The notes beneath the pieces were generated by a model. The model saw only the letters and a program-made list of their open reading frames with translations. It had not been told where the DNA came from and ran no database searches. A stretch of 47,485 bases of DNA from Massilia frigida (lineage in GTDB: Bacteria; Pseudomonadota; Gammaproteobacteria; Burkholderiales; Burkholderiaceae_D). The stretch covers positions 1 through 47,485 of the forward strand of contig NZ_WHJG01000050.1 of assembly GCF_011682175.1 (NCBI RefSeq), read 5' to 3'. Position numbers and translations under genes: made by a program. Below are positions 1 to 11,964 of this stretch, piece by piece (within the stretch, counting starts at the first letter, position 1; every line of letters starts with the position of its first letter).

Positions 1-1
1 G

Positions 2-88
2 AATGAGATTAACCATGATTCCGCCACCATAACCGACCAGAATTCGTCCAGCATCACGAAAATGCGATGGAAAGTCGCGCTCCCGTGA
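2..88 (+). CDS. 3' end of an unidentified gene (cut by window edge)
   Basis: An open frame enters from the window edge and ends at TGA 86-88, giving 28 residues ending in KMRWKVALP. It has no stop before position 88 and could be the C-terminus of an upstream gene. The product is not recognisable and the fragment is short enough to be chance, so this is only a possibility. Confidence 0.25.
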   Translation, partial: NEINHDSATITDQNSSSITKMRWKVALP

Positions 89-140
89 TGCCGGCCAGTT
101 CAGAAAAATCGTTTTGCAATTGGCTCTTCAAGGATACACT

Positions 141-617
141 ATGAACAATTGTAAAATACCAACGCTTTTCCTGGTTGGCGTGCTTTTAAATATTTCTGCA
201 TTTGCCGAGGATAAAAACGACTGCTCCAAGCGAGCCGATGAGCAAATTAGGGAACTCAATACAACAATGTCGAGTTATGCGGGGACGGCTACATACAAGA
301 AAATGTTCGAGCAAGCGATGTATTGCTTCAATTCGGGGCGTTGCGGAAAAATAGACGTAATGATTGGTACTCAAGAAATGATGGTTGATGAGGTTGTTAT
401 AGAAATTCAACGCGAGAAATTGGCGCATCTAAAAACTTTTTTGGCTCTTCAAGCTAAGAATAAAAATCCCAATGATGCCTGTGCTTTCGCCAATACATTT
501 CCTGCACTATTAGCTGATGTGAAGGCACTGAACGAAAAACAACTGGAACGATTCGGATTTTTAACGCAACAACGCTTCGGAATACCACCGGTCGAGACCA
601 AAGGATCGCAACGGTGA
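141..617 (+). CDS. Hypothetical secreted protein, AT-rich
   Basis: This 158-aa protein is not recognised. An ATG at 114 exists, but the start at 141 puts a classic signal peptide first (MNNCKIPTLFLVGVLLNISAFA, cleavage after AFA), with AAGGA just upstream. The mature part has four cysteines (in NDCSK, MYCFNSGRC and DACAF), suggesting a small disulfide-bonded periplasmic protein. Codon use (AAA, AAT, TTT, TTA) is much more AT-rich than the rest of the window, which suggests recent transfer. The fragment before it and the hairpin-containing stretch after it give no functional context. Confidence 0.7.
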   Translation: MNNCKIPTLFLVGVLLNISAFAEDKNDCSKRADEQIRELNTTMSSYAGTATYKKMFEQAMYCFNSGRCGKIDVMIGTQEMMVDEVVIEIQREKLAHLKTFLALQAKNKNPNDACAFANTFPALLADVKALNEKQLERFGFLTQQRFGIPPVETKGSQR

Positions 618-929
618 TCATCGTTGCGCCCGGGTTCTATGCCGTTTCCCCAACCTTACAGTCAGCGGAGCTGCGCAAAACGCCGCGCTGACCGCTCACT
701 TCCGCGTTTATTCTCGGCTTCCGGGCGTTGCTACGGCGCCAAAAGGGACGATAGCAGCCGTGCCGGCAGATGACTCGATGCAATGGTCCAAGCACTTCTC
801 CTCGAAGACCCGGATCGCTTATAACAGCCCATCTCCCGGAACGCGAAGCAGGCTACGTTACCGTAGATGCGAGCCGCAGTACCAGGTCGGTGAAGTTCAC
901 CAGCCGACCTGGCATCGCGTCCTTATTAA
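618..929. other. Gene-free stretch downstream of czcA
   Basis: About 310 bases between the secreted orphan and the czcA stop. I see no convincing gene; the short frames inside lack family signatures. The only structure is inverted repeats close to the czcA stop, listed separately. Confidence 0.6.
857..912 (-). terminator. Hairpins 3' of the czc operon (possible terminator)
   Basis: Seventeen bases beyond the czcA stop, CCAGGTCGG (882-890) pairs with CCGACCTGG (904-912), and a 13-base palindrome GGTGAACTTCACC lies inside it on the minus strand. A second small hairpin (CTACG/CGTAG) follows near 853-866. There is no U-tract, so this may protect or end the czc mRNA without being a canonical intrinsic terminator. 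Confidence 0.4.
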
Positions 930-4064
<3,135 letters not shown>

Positions 4065-5600
4065 TTAATGGTCGTGGCTGGCGCCGGCTTTGCCGAGGTC
4101 GGCCTTGATCAGGAAGCTGTTCTTTGCCGCATATTTTTCACCGGGCAGCAGGCCGCTGACGACCTCGACCGACTCGCCATCGCTGCGCCCGAGCACCAGC
4201 GGGCGTGCTTCGAAATGGTCGCCATAGCGGCCAAACACGGCGGGCAGCTCGTTCACGGTCTGGATCGCTTCGACCAGCACAGCGACCGGCACGGTGAGCT
4301 CGGCGGCGACCACATCCACCGTGACCGGCAGGCCGGGCCGCCACACGCCCTTCGGATTGGGCAAGACCACGCGCGCCTTGGCGGCCCGCGTCTGCTCGCC
4401 GACCAGGGCGCTGACGTAGGAAATGGTGCCGCTGGCCACCGTATCGGCCGCGCCCGCGCGTACGGTCGCGTTTTGGCCCTGGCGGATGGTTTCAAGGTCG
4501 CGTGCGCTCACGGAGAGCTCGGCCCAGACGGTCGACATGTCGGCCACCACGAACAGGCTGGCTTCTTCCTTCACCGATTCGCCGGCGGCCACGGTTTTCT
4601 GGGTGATTACGCCATCGATCGGCGCGCGAACTTCGTAACGCGCCAGCTGTTTCAGGCTACCGGCGCCGACCCCGAGCGCGTCGAGTTTCTGGCGCGCGCT
4701 TTGGGTGGCGATCTCGGCTTCCTGCAGGGAGGCGCGGGCTTGCTGGTAATCCTGTTCCGCCGTGATTTTCTGTTGCCACAGCGTGCGTTCGCGATCGAAT
4801 ACGCTGCGCGCCAGCACCAAACGCTGTTGCGCCGCCAGCAAGGCGCTGCGTTCGCCCGCCAGTGCCTGGCTCGACAGCACCGCCAGCACCTGGCCCTTGC
4901 GCACCGTCTGGCCCGCGTTCGCGCTGACCGATTCGACCATTCCAGCCAGGCGCGGGGCCACGTGCACCGTGCGGTCGGCGTTGAGCTGGATCTCGCCATT
5001 GAGTTTGAGCACGCTCTTGATGCGCGCCGGGCCGGCGGTGTGGACATCGATGCCGTTCTGCGCCGTTTGTGTTTCCGACATCGTCACCCGCGCCTCGACC
5101 TGCTGGTAGGCGAAGCGGTAAGTCTTGCCGCCGGACTGGGCCGCAACGGCCACCTTGAAGGAATGCGGCTCGCCGACGATGGCGTCGCCGCGCAGATAGT
5201 CGTCTTCGCGCGCGAAGCGGATGGTTTGCGGCGTCCGTCCCAGGCGCTCCAGGGTCAGCGTGGCCTTGGTGGCCGCGGGATCGAGCGGTTTGCCATCCTG
5301 GTAGGTAAAAAGGCGGAACTGCGGGCCGGCGCTGTGGTCCAAGATAGTGACCTCCAGGCCGTAGCCCTGGCTGACGAACAGCTTGCCGCCATGGGGGCCG
5401 CGTGCGGGCACGGCGTCTTCCTGGTGCGGCTTGCCGCCGTGGTCCACCTGGGCGGCGTCCGCTTGCCCGCCGTGTTCCTCGTGGTCGTCGTGCTGCGGCT
5501 GGGCGGGTTTGCGCGCAACGATCAGCATTGTCAGCACGGCGCCAATGAGCAGGACGACGATCATCACGATGGTTTGTTTTTTATCGAAAGGGTATTTCAT
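4065..5600 (-). CDS. czcB: CzcB-type periplasmic adaptor (membrane fusion protein)
   Basis: A 511-aa adaptor linking CzcA to the outer-membrane channel. It has an N-terminal membrane anchor (TIVMIVVLLIGAVLTMLIV), then a His/Asp-rich stretch (HDDHEEHGG, DHGGKPHQED) likely to bind metal. A barrel-sandwich/lipoyl region (VSANAGQTVRKGQVLAVLSS), an alpha-hairpin around residues 235-300 and a C-terminal beta-barrel domain follow. The protein ends in a metal-ligand-like SHDH. It lies 3 bases after czcC, consistent with coupled translation. Confidence 0.92.
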   Translation of the reverse strand: MKYPFDKKQTIVMIVVLLIGAVLTMLIVARKPAQPQHDDHEEHGGQADAAQVDHGGKPHQEDAVPARGPHGGKLFVSQGYGLEVTILDHSAGPQFRLFTYQDGKPLDPAATKATLTLERLGRTPQTIRFAREDDYLRGDAIVGEPHSFKVAVAAQSGGKTYRFAYQQVEARVTMSETQTAQNGIDVHTAGPARIKSVLKLNGEIQLNADRTVHVAPRLAGMVESVSANAGQTVRKGQVLAVLSSQALAGERSALLAAQQRLVLARSVFDRERTLWQQKITAEQDYQQARASLQEAEIATQSARQKLDALGVGAGSLKQLARYEVRAPIDGVITQKTVAAGESVKEEASLFVVADMSTVWAELSVSARDLETIRQGQNATVRAGAADTVASGTISYVSALVGEQTRAAKARVVLPNPKGVWRPGLPVTVDVVAAELTVPVAVLVEAIQTVNELPAVFGRYGDHFEARPLVLGRSDGESVEVVSGLLPGEKYAAKNSFLIKADLGKAGASHDH

Positions 5601-5603
5601 GCA

Positions 5604-7079
5604 TTACTCCACTGTCTGGGCGGCGCCGGGGACGCCGAGGATGCTGTCGATATCGGCGGCGGCGCGATGGGCGTCCGCCAGGGCGCGCAGGTGCTGGGTG
5701 CGGGCTTGCAGCAAGGTGCGCTGGGCGTCGATCACATCGATGAGGTTGAACTTGCCGTACTCGAAACCGGTGCGGGCCGCCTCGTAGGCGCTTTGCGCAC
5801 CGGGCAGGACCTCGTCGTTCAGCAACTGAGCTTGTTCACGGGCGACGCTCAGCGCTTCGTGCGCCTGCGCCAGTTCGTTGCTTAGCCGCGCGCGGGCGCC
5901 ATCGAGTTCGGCGCGGGCTTTCTCGCTGCGTTGCAGCGCTTCGTGCAGCTTGCCCTGGTTGCGGTCGAACAGGGGCAGGGGAATGGCCAGGCCGAACACA
6001 GCCTGGTTGCGGCCCGCTTGCTGGTCGCGTTTGGCGCCGATGCTGACGGTCAGGTCGGGCACGCGGCCGGCCCGTTCGACCTGCGACAAGGCTTGGCGGC
6101 GCGCCAGTTCGATGTGCGCAAGCCGTAACGCGGGCGCGGCCTTGAGCTGTTCCATGAGATGGGGCAGGGAAGCGCGCGTGGGCAGACGGTCGAGGTAGCC
6201 CTCGGCGCGGCCGATGTCGCGCCCGGTCCCGCCCCAAAGCGCGGCGAGGTGGTTTTTTGCGCCGGCCAGTTCGCCGGCTGCCTGGGCCAGGTCGACTTTG
6301 ACGCTGGACGCGGCGATGCGGGCACGCGTTTCATCGACCGGCGAGTTCTTGCCAGCCAGGACGCGCTTGGTCGCGGCAGCGAGCGCACCATTGGCAAGGG
6401 TGAGCGATTCGGCGGCGATCTGCTGGCGTTGCTGGGCGGCGAGCAGGTCGTGGAAGGCAGCGCGTGCCGAGGCGAGCACGGCATTGCGCTTGACGGCCAG
6501 TCCGGCGCCGGCGGCGTCGTGCCCGAGCTGGGCGGCGTTGACGCGCGCCGCACGCTTGCCGCCCAGTTCGATCGGCACGTTAAGTTGCACCGTTGTGGTT
6601 CTGGTCGGTTCGCGTGCATCTTCGACCAGGGTGGCCAGTTCCGGGTTGGGGGCAACCCCGGCCTGCAAGACGGCGCCCGATTGGGCGTCGATTTCGAGGG
6701 CACCTGCGCGCAGGTCGGTGTTCGCTTGCAGGACGCGGGACAGCGCGCCAGCCAGGGACAAGGGCGCGGCGGCCGATACTGGAGCGCCAACGGGGGGCGC
6801 GTCGGCAAGCGCGCCCTGATGAGGTGCGACGGACGGTGCGTCAGCAAGCGCGCCATGGGGAGTTGCTGCGGACGGCGCGTCGGTATGCGCACCCTGATGA
6901 GGTGCGACGGACGCCGCGCCGGAAAGCGCCAATACAGTGGCCATGAGCGGCGTGGGAACAGCTTGGGTTTCTGGCGTCACCGTTGACGCCACTGTGAATG
7001 CGGGCGCTGGCAGGTTCCGGGCCTGCGCATGGCAGGGCCACGCCGCGGCAATTGCCAATGGCAAGACGAGTTTGTACAT
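5604..7079 (-). CDS. czcC: CzcC-type outer membrane channel (TolC family)
   Basis: The outer-membrane factor of the Czc exporter (491 aa). It has a signal peptide (MYKLVLPLAIAAAWPCHAQA) and two repeated OEP-type helical blocks, with the second ending near FEYGKFNLIDVIDAQRTLL, a TolC-family signature. GGAGAATTCG before the ATG is a good ribosome binding site. Between the signal peptide and the first OEP block lies a 13-residue motif repeated three times (residues 57-95), which is not part of the usual CzcC. It is the first gene after czcI in the operon czcI-C-B-A. Confidence 0.9.
   Translation of the reverse strand: MYKLVLPLAIAAAWPCHAQARNLPAPAFTVASTVTPETQAVPTPLMATVLALSGAASVAPHQGAHTDAPSAATPHGALADAPSVAPHQGALADAPPVGAPVSAAAPLSLAGALSRVLQANTDLRAGALEIDAQSGAVLQAGVAPNPELATLVEDAREPTRTTTVQLNVPIELGGKRAARVNAAQLGHDAAGAGLAVKRNAVLASARAAFHDLLAAQQRQQIAAESLTLANGALAAATKRVLAGKNSPVDETRARIAASSVKVDLAQAAGELAGAKNHLAALWGGTGRDIGRAEGYLDRLPTRASLPHLMEQLKAAPALRLAHIELARRQALSQVERAGRVPDLTVSIGAKRDQQAGRNQAVFGLAIPLPLFDRNQGKLHEALQRSEKARAELDGARARLSNELAQAHEALSVAREQAQLLNDEVLPGAQSAYEAARTGFEYGKFNLIDVIDAQRTLLQARTQHLRALADAHRAAADIDSILGVPGAAQTVE
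6795..6911 (-). repeat. Three 39-bp in-frame tandem repeats in czcC
   Basis: Encodes SVAPHQGAHTDAP, SAATPHGALADAP and SVAPHQGALADAP in a row. Units 1 and 3 share a near-identical DNA stretch starting at 6814 and at 6892 (78 bases apart, two units). The repeats are Ala/Pro-rich with one His per unit and would form a flexible N-terminal segment of mature CzcC. Confidence 0.85.
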
Positions 7080-7200
7080 CGAATTCTCCTGGTTAAATAG
7101 ACAAGGGAATCCGGCCAGGCGCGCTAGCGGTGTGCGTATTGTTGACGGCGATGATGAACCGCGCTAAGCGGATATCAGGAAAGCGACAGCGGCAGCCGGA

Positions 7201-7539
7201 TCAGGCGGCGCGTTGCCATTTGGGCCGTTCCGGGCGGGCGGGCCGCAGGGTCGCCAGGCATGCCGCGTCGGCTGCATCGGCATACGATGTGGGTGGCGGC
7301 GCATTGTCGCCGCTTGGCGTGGCGGTGATGCCGACACTGGTGAAATGGCAGTCGCCGCAGTCTGTGTCGAAACCGAAGGGAGAATCGTCAGGGTCGGCCT
7401 GGTGATCATCGGCATGCTGATGGTGGCCGGGATGCGCGACGGTGGCGGCGGGTTCATGCCCGCAATAGGCGCTCGCCGCCGCCCAGCTCACCTGGAGCGG
7501 GAAAACCATCAGCAAAAAAATAATCAGCAGGCGTCGCAT
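7201..7539 (-). CDS. czcI: CzcI-like periplasmic metal-resistance regulator
   Basis: Small (112 aa) exported protein that precedes czcC in the same orientation, as czcI does in Cupriavidus. The start MRRLLIIFLLMVFPLQVSWAAASAYCGHE matches the family (signal peptide followed by ASAYC.HE). The mature part is rich in metal-type ligands (HPGHHQHADDHQADPDD, DCGDCHF). An upstream TTG frame adds nine residues but breaks the signal peptide, so the ATG at 7539 is preferred. CzcI is thought to modulate czc expression in the periplasm; the exact role here is inferred. Confidence 0.82.
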   Translation of the reverse strand: MRRLLIIFLLMVFPLQVSWAAASAYCGHEPAATVAHPGHHQHADDHQADPDDSPFGFDTDCGDCHFTSVGITATPSGDNAPPPTSYADAADAACLATLRPARPERPKWQRAA

Positions 7540-7650
7540 GGCCGGATTGTAACAGCAGATGCGCAAATGCGCAGGTGTCGGGATAGATAATCATGCATAA
7601 AGAATGAAATTTATGCAACACCGATAATATCGCTGCAAATAGCGGAAATT

Positions 7651-7667
7651 AGCCGATTTTATCGGCT
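7651..7667. promoter_or_regulatory. Palindrome between czcI and pstS-like gene
   Basis: AGCCGAT-TTT-ATCGGCT, perfect 7-base arms, in the AT-rich divergent region between czcI (minus) and the PstS-like gene (plus), 20 bases upstream of the latter's -35. It could be an operator for either direction or a small hairpin; no known box was recognised. Confidence 0.4.
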
Positions 7668-7686
7668 GACTACGTATTTACACGCA

Positions 7687-7715
7687 TTGCTGCAATGTTG
7701 TAGCTCTGCTATTAT
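7687..7715 (+). promoter_or_regulatory. Sigma-70 promoter of the PstS-like gene
   Basis: TTGCTG (7687-7692), a 17-base spacer, then TATTAT (7710-7715). This predicts transcription from about 7722 and a 5' leader of about 64 bases before the ATG at 7786. I see no clear Pho box. Confidence 0.6.
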
Positions 7716-7785
7716 CGTCGGTTGTTCGTTTCCTGGCTGCCTGGCGGCCGGCGCGGTTCCGATTTTCTCTAGATCCCGGGGATAT

Positions 7786-8850
7786 ATGTTCTCTGCTGTA
7801 AAAACCACTGTCACTTTGACACTTCTTGTCTCCGCATTTGCGGCCCATGCGATCGATATCAGCGGTGCCGGCTCGTCCGCTGCGCAGCCGCTGTACGTCA
7901 AACTTGCCGACGTGTATGGCAAGTCGCAAAACGTCAAGCTCACTTACCAGCCGAGCGGTTCCAGCGAAGGCGTCAAGCAAGCCAAGGCCAAAACGGTCGA
8001 ATTCGGCGCGACCGACATTGCCCCGTCCCAGGCGGACCTCAAGGCCGGCAAGCTGATCTGCTTCCCGAGCGCGGTCTCGGGCGTGGTGCCTGTCGTGAAT
8101 CTGCCGGGCCTCAAGCGCGGCGAAGTCCAGCTGACCGGCGAACTGCTGGCCGACATCTTCTCGCGCAAGATCACCAAATGGAACGATGCCAAGCTGGCCG
8201 CCATCAACCCAGGCGTGGCGCTGCCTGACCTGTCCATTGCCGTGATCGCGCGCCAGGACGGCTCGGGCACCACCTACAACTTCAGCGATTATCTGAGCAA
8301 GGCCAGCCCGGCGTGGAAACAGGCGTACGGCCGCAACTTCACGGTTGCGTGGGCGAATGGCGTGACCCAGGTCAACGGCAGCAACGGTGCCGTCAATGCG
8401 GTGAAGCAGACGCCGGGCGCAATTGCCTACGTCGATTATCAGTACGTGGTGCAGGACAAGCTGGCATTCACCCGCTTGAAAAACCGCGACGGCAAGGTTG
8501 TATCGCCAGGCGCTGATGGTTTTACGGCAGCACTGCTGAACAGCCCATGGGCTACCCAGGCCAAGTATGAGGAAATGCTGACCGACCGCGTCGGTCCGAC
8601 CACGTGGCCGATCACGTCGGGCACCTTCATCGTGGCGGCACAGGCCACCAACAATCCGGAAAAGACGATTGCCGCCCTGAAGTTCTTCGCATGGGGTTTT
8701 GCGCATGGTGACGCGATTATCGGCAATGCGAACTTCGTGCGCCTGCCGGACAGCATGCAAGGCCGCATCTTCGGCGACCTGACCACGATCACCGACGCCA
8801 GTGGCACTCCGCTCAAGTGGTCGCTGGCCGAGGCGCTCAACCTGCGTTAA
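7786..8850 (+). CDS. PstS-family phosphate-binding-like periplasmic protein
   Basis: A 354-aa solute-binding protein of the phosphate ABC family. The frame opens at 7687, but the signal peptide (MFSAVKTTVTLTLLVSAFAAHA) fixes the start at 7786. The mature protein starts IDISGAGSSAAQPLY, with PstS motifs following: TYQPSGSSEGVKQ, FGATDIAPS, and RQDGSGTTYNFSDYL, which supplies phosphate-contacting residues. No pstCAB or phoU lies nearby, so it either serves a distant transporter or acts alone as an extracytoplasmic binding protein. It is monocistronic between its own promoter and terminator. Confidence 0.88.
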   Translation: MFSAVKTTVTLTLLVSAFAAHAIDISGAGSSAAQPLYVKLADVYGKSQNVKLTYQPSGSSEGVKQAKAKTVEFGATDIAPSQADLKAGKLICFPSAVSGVVPVVNLPGLKRGEVQLTGELLADIFSRKITKWNDAKLAAINPGVALPDLSIAVIARQDGSGTTYNFSDYLSKASPAWKQAYGRNFTVAWANGVTQVNGSNGAVNAVKQTPGAIAYVDYQYVVQDKLAFTRLKNRDGKVVSPGADGFTAALLNSPWATQAKYEEMLTDRVGPTTWPITSGTFIVAAQATNNPEKTIAALKFFAWGFAHGDAIIGNANFVRLPDSMQGRIFGDLTTITDASGTPLKWSLAEALNLR

Positions 8851-8873
8851 GCCGCCGCTGTTCTGCCGACAGC

Positions 8874-8906
8874 AACCCGCCCGCGTGATACGCCGGCGGG
8901 TTTTTT
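8874..8906 (+). terminator. Intrinsic terminator of the PstS-like gene
   Basis: AACCCGCC (8874-8881) pairs perfectly with GGCGGGTT (8895-8902), and a run of six T (8901-8906) overlaps the end. It lies 23 bases past the stop and points away from the converging gene. Confidence 0.88.
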
Positions 8907-8925
8907 CGTTCGCCAGTCAGTGCGC

Positions 8926-11178
8926 TTACCGCGTTTCGGTGACATACATCGGACCATCCTTCGTCGCTATCCCGCCCAGATAGGTTCCCTTGCGCACGCC
9001 TTCGCCAGTACCATATTTCTCGGACAAGAATTCCTTGGTCGTTGACGTGGGAATGGTTAATTCGTGATTTTCGACATCGAGCGCTCTTGCGATGAACGCT
9101 TGGGCTTCAACCATCATGTGTTTGACATAGGAGTCCATCGCGGGCACCTCGCCCATCAGGGTCAGCTTGAACGTATCAAGTGCGGCCATTTGGTCATCTC
9201 TCCCCTTTCTCATCGCAGCCACCTTCCCATTGGAATCCAGATCTTTTAACACTTCCTGGCTCGGCACATAGTCTTTCAATGGATGGTCTTCAACGAACTT
9301 CTTCTCCTTCGACGCTACTGCCGTTCTTGCGGCGGCCTCCATTTTCTTTCCTTCGACAGACACCAGGTTAACCACGACCGGCGCGAATTGATTGAGCTTG
9401 GTGGAGAAATCTATGCGGCTCTCACCTGTCGTTAAAATCCCTTTTAATAGATTCAAGGCATCTGTTTTCACCCACACTGCCAACGTTTCCTTCACATCCG
9501 TCGGCATGTTGTCTTTTCGCGTCTGAGTGGCTTGACGGTGCATCATGCTGGGAATGGCAAGCACATTCGACGCGTAGCGTGCAAACACTGCCACGGCCTG
9601 TTTCAGCGGCCCTTCATCGTCCGCTTTCAAGCCAAATGCATAGCGAATCTTGCGGGCCAGGTTGGTCGGGGCGGTACCGTCAAACGAACCTTGTAAACTA
9701 TCGTATTCCGCAAATTTGTTTTCCAGAAGCTGGCCGATTTCGGCGGGATACAGCGATGCATTGGTTTGACCGTAGACTTCCGAACCCGATTTCACTTTCT
9801 TTATCGCGCCGAAATTCAGATAAGTGCCGTCAATCGTCCATCCTCTACCGAGTCCGCTTGCCGCCAGCGCGGCAACGAGCTGCGGCAAAGTGAATTTCTC
9901 GTTTTTGGCGGTCGTGGAAATCGCCGGCAAAACGGAGGCGATTTTTTCGTTTACGCTAATCCGTGCCGCATCGCCGTGTTGGTTTTTGGGAAAAACAAAT
10001 GGTGGTGTCACCAATTCCAGGGTATTGAGCGCGTCCGATTCCAGCTTCCAAGGCAATTTGAAAAAATTTCCGAAATCGATAGATTTCCCCATCTCCTGGT
10101 GAGAAGGAATAATTTCCTGGTCGGAGTAGGGTGTGTCCGGTGTCTGCGTGAAAGAAGCGAACTCGAATTCAAAGCCGGCACTTTGCAAGCCGTCCATGGA
10201 GAGCAAGGACGATTGAAACTGATCTTGCCTTTTTGTGAACTCGTCCAGGGATGCGACCGACTCCATCACCTGTCCGATATTCACCTCGGCGGCAGCGGGC
10301 TGCATAGTGAGCAAATTCCCAATATTCACCTTGACCTCGTCCAGGCTCTTATACTCATCGCGCACTTGCGTGCACAGTTCGGTCAATACCGCATACAGAT
10401 GCTCGCTGCTCGCTTCGGGAAAACTGGCCCGAAATTCCTCGAAAGCGATAGCCGGATCGGTAAAAGCAATCTCGGTTCCGCTCACGATAATCGCGCGCTG
10501 CGCGACCGGGGAATTGGCGAAAGCCGGAGTGGCACCATGCTGCTGCGGGCCGCCCGCTGCTGAAGCCATCTGCATCGCCCTGGCCCCCATCACATCGGCT
10601 TCGCGCTCCAATCCTGCGTCGTCATTGACCGCCACACCGGACTTCATCTGCATGGTCGGACGCACCCGACCTTGCGCCTGCTGTACGACATGCCACGCCT
10701 CATGCGGCAAATGCGCCGACTGGCCCGGCCCAAGATGAATATCACTTCCCTGCGCATACGCGTGCGCATGCAATTGGGCCGGGCGCGATGAATTGAAATG
10801 GACCTTCACATGATCCATGCTGATGCCGGAAAGGGATTCAATCCCCGATTTGAGCTGGTCGGGCAGGCCGGTATGGTTGGAGGCTGGCGCGCCCGTTTCC
10901 CTTCGCTGCGCCACCATCCGTGGATGATCGTGAAGGGCGTTTCCGGGCTGTCGTTGCAGCATGCGCGTACTGGTATCGATCCTGTCGGCGATCGCTTGCC
11001 GTTGCAGCATGTGCGCACTATTGTCGATCATCGCTGCCAACTTGCGTTGCGCCACCGTCTCTGGCAGCTTGCCTGCATTAGCCTTCCGTTGAGGCACAGT
11101 CCTGGAGGCGGCCGTCGAAACGGCATCGGCCCGGACGTCGGATCCGGTTTGCGGCAGTGGCTGCGAGGGAGCGTGCAT
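8926..11178 (-). CDS. DUF4157 (HExxH) protein with amidoligase-like C-terminal part
   Basis: A 750-aa multidomain protein. The N-terminus carries short repeats ending in MLQRQ or MVAQRR (residues about 46-92), usual in front of DUF4157. The DUF4157 domain follows (about 103-205) with a zinc-protease-like HEAWH at 159-163, VVQQAQGRV and the distal EREAD at 191-195. The C-terminal half holds GFEFEF (about 335-340) and LESD...LELVTPPF (379-394), a pattern like the putative amidoligase fold (paired acidic strand, then E-V-(S/T)-P-P). DUF4157 is common in polymorphic toxins and in cargo of contractile injection systems, but no injection genes are visible here. There is no signal peptide. The function is inferred; the amidoligase link is tentative. 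Confidence 0.7.
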   Translation of the reverse strand: MHAPSQPLPQTGSDVRADAVSTAASRTVPQRKANAGKLPETVAQRKLAAMIDNSAHMLQRQAIADRIDTSTRMLQRQPGNALHDHPRMVAQRRETGAPASNHTGLPDQLKSGIESLSGISMDHVKVHFNSSRPAQLHAHAYAQGSDIHLGPGQSAHLPHEAWHVVQQAQGRVRPTMQMKSGVAVNDDAGLEREADVMGARAMQMASAAGGPQQHGATPAFANSPVAQRAIIVSGTEIAFTDPAIAFEEFRASFPEASSEHLYAVLTELCTQVRDEYKSLDEVKVNIGNLLTMQPAAAEVNIGQVMESVASLDEFTKRQDQFQSSLLSMDGLQSAGFEFEFASFTQTPDTPYSDQEIIPSHQEMGKSIDFGNFFKLPWKLESDALNTLELVTPPFVFPKNQHGDAARISVNEKIASVLPAISTTAKNEKFTLPQLVAALAASGLGRGWTIDGTYLNFGAIKKVKSGSEVYGQTNASLYPAEIGQLLENKFAEYDSLQGSFDGTAPTNLARKIRYAFGLKADDEGPLKQAVAVFARYASNVLAIPSMMHRQATQTRKDNMPTDVKETLAVWVKTDALNLLKGILTTGESRIDFSTKLNQFAPVVVNLVSVEGKKMEAAARTAVASKEKKFVEDHPLKDYVPSQEVLKDLDSNGKVAAMRKGRDDQMAALDTFKLTLMGEVPAMDSYVKHMMVEAQAFIARALDVENHELTIPTSTTKEFLSEKYGTGEGVRKGTYLGGIATKDGPMYVTETR

Positions 11179-11282
11179 GGTGTCGGCCTTTGTCTACGCA
11201 TGTTGTGACAAATATTACGTCTGGATCATACCCTTTTTCCGGATTGCTCCCGCAAGCAGCGTAACTGGAAATACACGAACTG

Positions 11283-11918
11283 CTAGTGCGCCGGACCGGT
11301 GGCGTCGACAGCGAATGTCTGGTACATGACGTCGAGGTCATACTCGAGCAGCAATGTTTGATGGACGGTGTACAGGTGCTTGAGCGCACTCCCATTTTTT
11401 CCGATCACATCCATCCCCCTGTCGTCGTAGGGATGCACGATGAGTCCCAGTTCGGGGTTGATCAGGTAGACCAGGCAATGCGGATTCGGACGCAATTCCC
11501 AGACATCGCACGCAAACGCGCACCAAAGGAGGTTCTGTAACTGCGATCGGGGCAGTTCAAAGACCAGATGGACCCACCAATTGTCATCGTCGTCGGGCTC
11601 GTCGCGCGGGACAAGTTCCGCCCAGATGTCGCGAGCGCGTGGAATTGTGATGCCGGCCAGGTCAAGTTGCTTGAGCGCAAAGCGCAGATCGAAGCGCTTC
11701 GGCGTCGCATAGCGTTGAAGGTGCACCACCATGGTATCCGCGCCGGCAAACACGTCCTCGCATACCGCCGTTGCCTTGCGCAAGGCAGTCAGAACACGGC
11801 CAAAATAGTCGCCGCCTTCGGACATCCGCAAGCGCAAGCCCCCGGGGAAGTTGTAAAACAAGGCGTGGCGGTATGGTTTGCCGTCCACAAGCTTTTCAAT
11901 GTGTTCTCTGAGCTTCAT
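11283..11918 (-). CDS. DUF3885 family protein
   Basis: A 211-aa soluble protein. The C-terminal IVHPYDDRGMDVIGKN followed by LLLEYDLDVMYQTF matches the DUF3885 pattern (YDDRGMD, then LL.YD...M). DUF3885 proteins often sit in toxin/immunity neighbourhoods, and this one lies 104 bases upstream of the DUF4157 gene on the same strand. A role as partner or immunity protein is possible but not shown. No signal peptide or membrane segment is seen. Confidence 0.72.
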   Translation of the reverse strand: MKLREHIEKLVDGKPYRHALFYNFPGGLRLRMSEGGDYFGRVLTALRKATAVCEDVFAGADTMVVHLQRYATPKRFDLRFALKQLDLAGITIPRARDIWAELVPRDEPDDDDNWWVHLVFELPRSQLQNLLWCAFACDVWELRPNPHCLVYLINPELGLIVHPYDDRGMDVIGKNGSALKHLYTVHQTLLLEYDLDVMYQTFAVDATGPAH

Positions 11919-11964
11919 TGTTGAAATTGTGCACTTGGGTAAGTTTCAGTGTTGTCGCCCCGAA

